Assembly: GCF_036825875.1 (NCBI RefSeq) | Contig: NZ_DAISXK010000001.1 | Span: 150,884 to 214,883 of the forward strand | DNA from: Paucihalobacter sp036825875 | Lineage (GTDB): Bacteria > Bacteroidota > Bacteroidia > Flavobacteriales > Flavobacteriaceae | Direction: 5' to 3' | Length of the DNA stretch: 64,000 bases | Part shown: in pieces, positions 60,154 to 64,000 of the stretch | Layout: every line of letters starts with the position of its first letter | How positions within the stretch are numbered: position 1 is the stretch's first letter | The notes under the pieces: generated by a model | Databases searched by the model: none | The model's input: the letters and a program-made list of their open reading frames with translations, nothing else | What the model was told of the DNA's origin: nothing | Program-made: the position numbers and the translations under genes

Positions 60154-62064
60154 TTATTCTTTTAAGATATAGAAGTATGAACGACGGTTAAGTTGGTGCT
60201 CTTCTGCGCTACATCTAACGCCATTTGAACATTTGTTAAGCAACTGTGTCTCGCCGTATCCTATAGCGCTTTCTATGCGCTCTGGTGCAATTCCACGAGA
60301 TAATAAATAATCTCTTGTCGATTTAGCGCGTCGATCGGATAATTTCATATTGTAGCTATCACTTCCTCTACTGTCAGTATGGGATTCAATTTTGATTACC
60401 ATAGTTGGGTGCTTACGTAAAACATCTACAATATTTTCTAATTCATATTCAGCATCGGTTCTTATGTTCCACTTATCAAAATCGAAGAAAATTGGGTTAA
60501 TCACAATCTGATTATCCATAATTAATGGTGTTAAATACAAATCGGCTTCAATTACTTTGCCATTATTGTCATCTGTTTTAACCACAGTTTGATCTTCTTT
60601 ATAATCGTCTTTGCTTCCAACAACCGTGTAAATTTGGTTGCAGTCTACTTCAAATTCATAAGTACCTTCTTCTGTGGTAGTTAGTTTTTCAATAACTTTT
60701 CCATTGTTATCAATTAATCTCACTTCAACACCTGGAAGCACAGCATTCGTTTTAACGTCTCTAGCAATTCCTTTTATTATTTGAGAACACACATAACTGT
60801 TAAACTGATAAATATCATCACTGCCAAGACCTCCAGGTCTGTTAGATGAAAAATATCCTTTAGAAGTTTCTTCATCTAAGAAAAATGCAAAATCATCATA
60901 TCCACTGTTGTAGGGAGCTCCCAAATTTTCAGGTTGGGCATCGCTTTCTTTTAAGATATTTGATTTAAAAATATCTAACAGTCCCAAATTTAAAAATCCA
61001 TCGGTTGAAAAATACAAGGTATTATCTTTGCTCACAAATGGAAACATTTCACGGCTTTCGGTATTTACATTTGGCCCTAAGTTCATAGGTTCGCCATAAG
61101 TTCCGTCTTCAAGAATATCAACTTCATAAATATCGGTTTGTCCAAAACCGCCTTCTCTGTCCGATACAAAATATAGTTTTTTATTATCGGGACTTAAGGC
61201 TGGGTGACCTGTTGAAGATTTAGCATCGTTAAATGGTAATTCTTTAATATTATCCCAAGTACCGTCATCCGATAGTGTCGCTTTATAAATTTTTAGATGA
61301 GAAGTTCCTTTTTTGTCATAATCCAATTTGTTGCGTTTGGTAACGTTATCCCTTGTAAAATAAAGGGTTTTTCCATCATTTGTTATAGCAACGGTTGCTT
61401 CGTGATAATCGGTGTTTAGTTTTTCAGCATTGATAAAATCTGGAGTTCCAAATTTGGTTTTGCCGTTTTCTTCAGAAACAGATACCTCAAAAATATCTAA
61501 AAATGGTTCCTTATTCCAGCTGTAAACTTTGTTATTTTCATCAGCTTTAGAAGATGCGAAATACAACTTTCCATTATTGATATAGGATCCAAAATCTGAA
61601 TTGGCAGTATTAAAAGGAACACCTTCAATATTGACAACTTTTTCGGTGTTAGCTGCAAACTTCTCTAAAATGTCAACTTCATCTGGATTGTAGCCTTTAA
61701 TTCTTGTATCAGACGTTTGAATGGATTGAAATGTTTTTGTCCATACATCAGCTTCGTCATAATTGCCAACACTTCTTAAGGCCTGAATATATTTATAAAT
61801 ATATTCTGGATGAACATCTTTATATTTTTTAAGTGCCTTACCGTACCATAGTGCCGCATTTTTTGTATCGGAGTTGTTGTAATAACAATCGCCAAGTCTG
61901 GTTAATACATGTGCACTGCTATCGCCTTTAGCGACGGCTTCTTGATAGAGTTCTGTTGCTTTTACATAGCCATAGTTACTAAAAAACTTATCAGCTAATT
62001 TTTTCTGAGAAAATCCGAAAACGGTACTCAGAGCAAAACATAATGTTATTAATTTTAGTTTCAT
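60154..62064 (-). CDS. OmpA family protein with TPR and PD40 repeats (SprF-associated)
   Basis: A 636-residue exported protein: signal peptide ending near TVFGFSQ, TPR-like N-terminal repeats (residues 30-110), WD40-like PD40 repeats (FGTPDFIN, HPALSPDNKKLYFVSDREGG, LYFSTDG), a carboxypeptidase-regulatory-like domain (IIKGIARDVKTNAVLPGVEV) and a C-terminal OmpA domain (IESHTDSRGSDSYNMKLSDRR) that grips peptidoglycan. This layout resembles PorE/PG1058-like T9SS components and the OmpA proteins that follow PorP/SprF genes. It lies 11 bases after the PorP/SprF gene. Confidence 0.88.
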   Translation of the reverse strand: MKLKLITLCFALSTVFGFSQKKLADKFFSNYGYVKATELYQEAVAKGDSSAHVLTRLGDCYYNNSDTKNAALWYGKALKKYKDVHPEYIYKYIQALRSVGNYDEADVWTKTFQSIQTSDTRIKGYNPDEVDILEKFAANTEKVVNIEGVPFNTANSDFGSYINNGKLYFASSKADENNKVYSWNKEPFLDIFEVSVSEENGKTKFGTPDFINAEKLNTDYHEATVAITNDGKTLYFTRDNVTKRNKLDYDKKGTSHLKIYKATLSDDGTWDNIKELPFNDAKSSTGHPALSPDNKKLYFVSDREGGFGQTDIYEVDILEDGTYGEPMNLGPNVNTESREMFPFVSKDNTLYFSTDGFLNLGLLDIFKSNILKESDAQPENLGAPYNSGYDDFAFFLDEETSKGYFSSNRPGGLGSDDIYQFNSYVCSQIIKGIARDVKTNAVLPGVEVRLIDNNGKVIEKLTTTEEGTYEFEVDCNQIYTVVGSKDDYKEDQTVVKTDDNNGKVIEADLYLTPLIMDNQIVINPIFFDFDKWNIRTDAEYELENIVDVLRKHPTMVIKIESHTDSRGSDSYNMKLSDRRAKSTRDYLLSRGIAPERIESAIGYGETQLLNKCSNGVRCSAEEHQLNRRSYFYILKE

Positions 62065-62075
62065 TGTGATAGGTT

Positions 62076-62993
62076 TTAGAAGTATCTTGGTGATTTAATT
62101 CGTTTACTCTTAAATACTTCGAACATTAATAGTATTTCGTGGGTTCCTGAGGTATAAGGTCGCAAATCTGAAATTGGATATTCGTATGCATAACCAATTC
62201 TAAGTTGTTTAGAAACTTGAAAGTCTGCAATACCGCCTAAAGCTCCTGCCTGTTCATTTACGCGATAAGCTGCGCCTAACCACAACACTTCATTAAATAA
62301 GAAATTTGCGGTTATATCGAACGACAATGGTGCTCCATTGGTTCCTTTAAGCATGAATGCTGGTTTAAATTTTGTGCTTTCGCTTAAATCAAAAACATAA
62401 CCACCTGTAAAATAATAACTCACGCGCTCTAAAGCAGCGAAACCATCGTCAGGATTAAGGTCTGTGGTTAACATTCTAGGTGCAGACAAACCCAAATACC
62501 ATTTATTGGTGTGCCAATATAAACCAAAACCAGTGTTAAAGGTCCATCTATTTTGAATTCCAAAAATGGTTGGATCAAAAGATTGGTCATTTTGAAAAGC
62601 AGCGTCTAGGCCATAATGGGTAAACCCAGCTTTTAAACCAAATGCTAATTTAGTTTTTTCCCCAGTTTGAATTGTATACGAAAAGTCGCCATAGATATAT
62701 GAGAAATTTTCAAAACCAAGTTGATCGTCTATAAAAGAAAGACCAAGTCCAATTTTTTCATTTTTCAATGGGCTATGAACAGACAGCGTTGATGTTGAAG
62801 GGCCACCTTCTAAGCCAACCCATTGACTTCTGTGAAGGCCAACAACACTTAGTGTTTCTCTACTTCCCGCATAGGCAGGATTAATAGCGATTGTATTATA
62901 CATATACTGGGTAAATTGAGGTAGCTGTTGAGCTAATGCCATCCAACTACTGGCCAGTATAAAAGCTGTTATGTAATACTTTGATAACTTCAT
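62076..62993 (-). CDS. PorP/SprF family type IX secretion membrane protein
   Basis: A 305-residue outer-membrane protein with a signal peptide ending at SWMALAQ and the family start QLPQFTQYMYNTIAINPAYAGSR, with LSVVGLHRSQWVGLEGGPST after it. Members form barrels that help secrete or anchor a type B cargo protein, as SprF does for the gliding adhesin SprB. The upstream gene encodes such a cargo, and the downstream gene an OmpA protein, reproducing the usual three-gene set. Confidence 0.92.
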   Translation of the reverse strand: MKLSKYYITAFILASSWMALAQQLPQFTQYMYNTIAINPAYAGSRETLSVVGLHRSQWVGLEGGPSTSTLSVHSPLKNEKIGLGLSFIDDQLGFENFSYIYGDFSYTIQTGEKTKLAFGLKAGFTHYGLDAAFQNDQSFDPTIFGIQNRWTFNTGFGLYWHTNKWYLGLSAPRMLTTDLNPDDGFAALERVSYYFTGGYVFDLSESTKFKPAFMLKGTNGAPLSFDITANFLFNEVLWLGAAYRVNEQAGALGGIADFQVSKQLRIGYAYEYPISDLRPYTSGTHEILLMFEVFKSKRIKSPRYF

Positions 62994-63005
62994 AGGTTAA
63001 GATTT

Positions 63006-64000
63006 TTATTTTGTAGCAACGTAGATTGGTCCTGTGAAAGGTCTTAATCCACTGTTTCTAAGTTTTACGATATAATAGTAAGTTCCAGTTGGTACTTTTC
63101 CGGCATTACCTACAGAGGATTTTGATGTTTCGCCACCCCAGTTGTTTTGGTAATTTTTGCTTTCAAATATTTTAGCGCCCCATCTATTAAAGATTTCAAC
63201 TTCTACAACAAATCCGCAATCTTCAATACCAGTAACGGTAAAGAAATCGTTAATCAAATCGTTATTAGGCGTTACTGCTTTTGAGATTTCCACATCATCT
63301 TCTCCACAAGATAGTACAACACAATCATCGTTAACATTTAAATTGAGTATTACTTGGGTGAAACAAACATCATCGTTTGCATTGTATCTGAAAGTATAGT
63401 CACCTAACTCAACATTTGAAGGATCGAATAGACTGCCATCTAAGTCTGCATTCCCTGTTACCACTGTCCAAGTTCCGCCTTGAGAAATATCATTTGGCAA
63501 GTAATCAAACAGATCTACTTCTATATCCTCAATACATATTGAAGCCTGAATTGCAGATACATCAACTTTTACAGATACATTGATGGTTTGAGTAAAAATG
63601 GATTCATTGCCACAATCGTCGGTTACTGTCCATTCTCTAATGATTTGATAATTTTGTGGTACATCTGTTTGAGTTGAATTTTCAATGAAAACAACAGAAA
63701 TATCATTTGAACAAGCATCTTCAAATACTAATTGAGGTACTTCTGGAATATCATTACAAATAGCAAATATATTTGTTTCGAACGCATTCGTTAAACTAGG
63801 AGCGGTCGTGTCTCTTACACTGATAATTTGTGTGTGCACAGTTTCATTACCACATTCGTCGGTAGCAGTCCAAGTTCTAGTAATTATAAATTCCCCAGCA
63901 CAGTCTCCATTTGAAGTTTCTTCTCCAAAAGTAACTTCAGCAATACCGCAGTTATCAGTTGCTGTTAAAGTTTCAGCAGTTGGAATAGCATCACATTCAA
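63006..64000 (-). CDS. Large T9SS type B cargo protein, C-terminal part (gliding-motility-associated CTD)
   Basis: Only the C-terminal part of about 330 residues is in the window; the frame is open to base 64000 with no stop, so the start is beyond it. It contains repeated HYR-like modules (WTATDECGNETVHTQIISV, WTVTDDCGNESIFTQTINV) with paired cysteines, then the type B sorting domain with SKAVTPNNDLINDFF, VEIFNRWGAKIFES and GTYYYIVKLRN. Such proteins are giant surface adhesins exported by T9SS, SprB being the model. It lies 12 bases before PorP/SprF. Confidence 0.9.
   Translation of the reverse strand, partial: ECDAIPTAETLTATDNCGIAEVTFGEETSNGDCAGEFIITRTWTATDECGNETVHTQIISVRDTTAPSLTNAFETNIFAICNDIPEVPQLVFEDACSNDISVVFIENSTQTDVPQNYQIIREWTVTDDCGNESIFTQTINVSVKVDVSAIQASICIEDIEVDLFDYLPNDISQGGTWTVVTGNADLDGSLFDPSNVELGDYTFRYNANDDVCFTQVILNLNVNDDCVVLSCGEDDVEISKAVTPNNDLINDFFTVTGIEDCGFVVEVEIFNRWGAKIFESKNYQNNWGGETSKSSVGNAGKVPTGTYYYIVKLRNSGLRPFTGPIYVATK

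Noticed and set aside
1..64000. CRISPR arrays, restriction-modification or other defence systems
   Set aside because: No regularly spaced repeats, cas genes or recognisable defence genes were found; DUF4268 alone is not sufficient evidence.

Overview
The window is AT-rich chromosomal DNA that reads as a marine member of the Flavobacteriaceae (Bacteroidota). Four things point there: type IX secretion genes (PorQ, PorP/SprF, type A and type B sorting-domain proteins), many promoters of the Bacteroidota form TTG-N19/20-TAnnTTTG, a 6S-type RNA between zapA and rny, and DUF6452/DUF6048 genes downstream of rlmD. I see no rRNA, tRNA, CRISPR array, insertion sequence or prophage. Most of the window is core genome with good coding density.

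Layout. 1-3316: end of a hemolysin III-like membrane gene, a DUF4268/ZIP transporter/methyltransferase operon on the minus strand, and a divergent rRNA methyltransferase sharing a symmetric promoter. 3424-6662: DinB-like gene and the rlmD-DUF6452-DUF6048 operon. 6796-10434: ornithine aminotransferase, sulfurtransferase and four tiny membrane proteins (two DUF2752, two CCC-motif/dispanin-like). 10456-15999: a secreted T9SS cargo protein, a Smr-domain protein, a calcium-repeat lipoprotein, a cysteine desulfurase and a hydrolase. 15996-22725: TonB-dependent receptor, M23 peptidase, a coiled-coil protein, ZapA, 6S-like RNA and RNase Y. 22894-28950: FKBP isomerase, XerD and an array of five small outer-membrane barrel genes interrupted by aroQ. 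29049-31682: dihydrolipoyl dehydrogenase, a DinB/DUF1572 protein and MsrB.

31922-42527 is the metabolic highlight: an apparently complete GlgE-type alpha-glucan pathway (GlgM-like GT4 enzyme, GlgC, GlgE, a stand-alone Pep2-like maltokinase, GlgB) followed by a GH31 glucosidase. ADP-glucose from GlgC would be turned into maltose-1-phosphate by the GlgM-like enzyme, polymerised by GlgE and branched by GlgB, while the kinase salvages maltose. No TreS is present in the window.

42616-47865: an M48 lipoprotein protease, an Atg22-like MFS transporter, and an ECF sigma/anti-sigma operon that carries two exported repeat (GIN/DUF4097-like) proteins. 48096-58881: lon, porQ, cmk, a LysM protein, rpsA with a structured leader, pyrR-pyrB, a small STAS-like gene, rnz, another small gene and pdxH. 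59104-64000: a CAP-domain lipoprotein behind three copies of a 16-bp motif, a repeat-bearing intergenic stretch, and an OmpA / PorP-SprF / type-B-cargo operon, the last gene running off the window.

The most promising unexplained items are the motif array before the CAP gene, the GC-rich intergenic element next to xerD, the two inverted-repeat copies in intergenic DNA, the sigma-factor operon with repeat proteins, and the rpsA leader. I did not find a clearly new multi-gene system; the GlgE locus is a known pathway in a less familiar host and arrangement.
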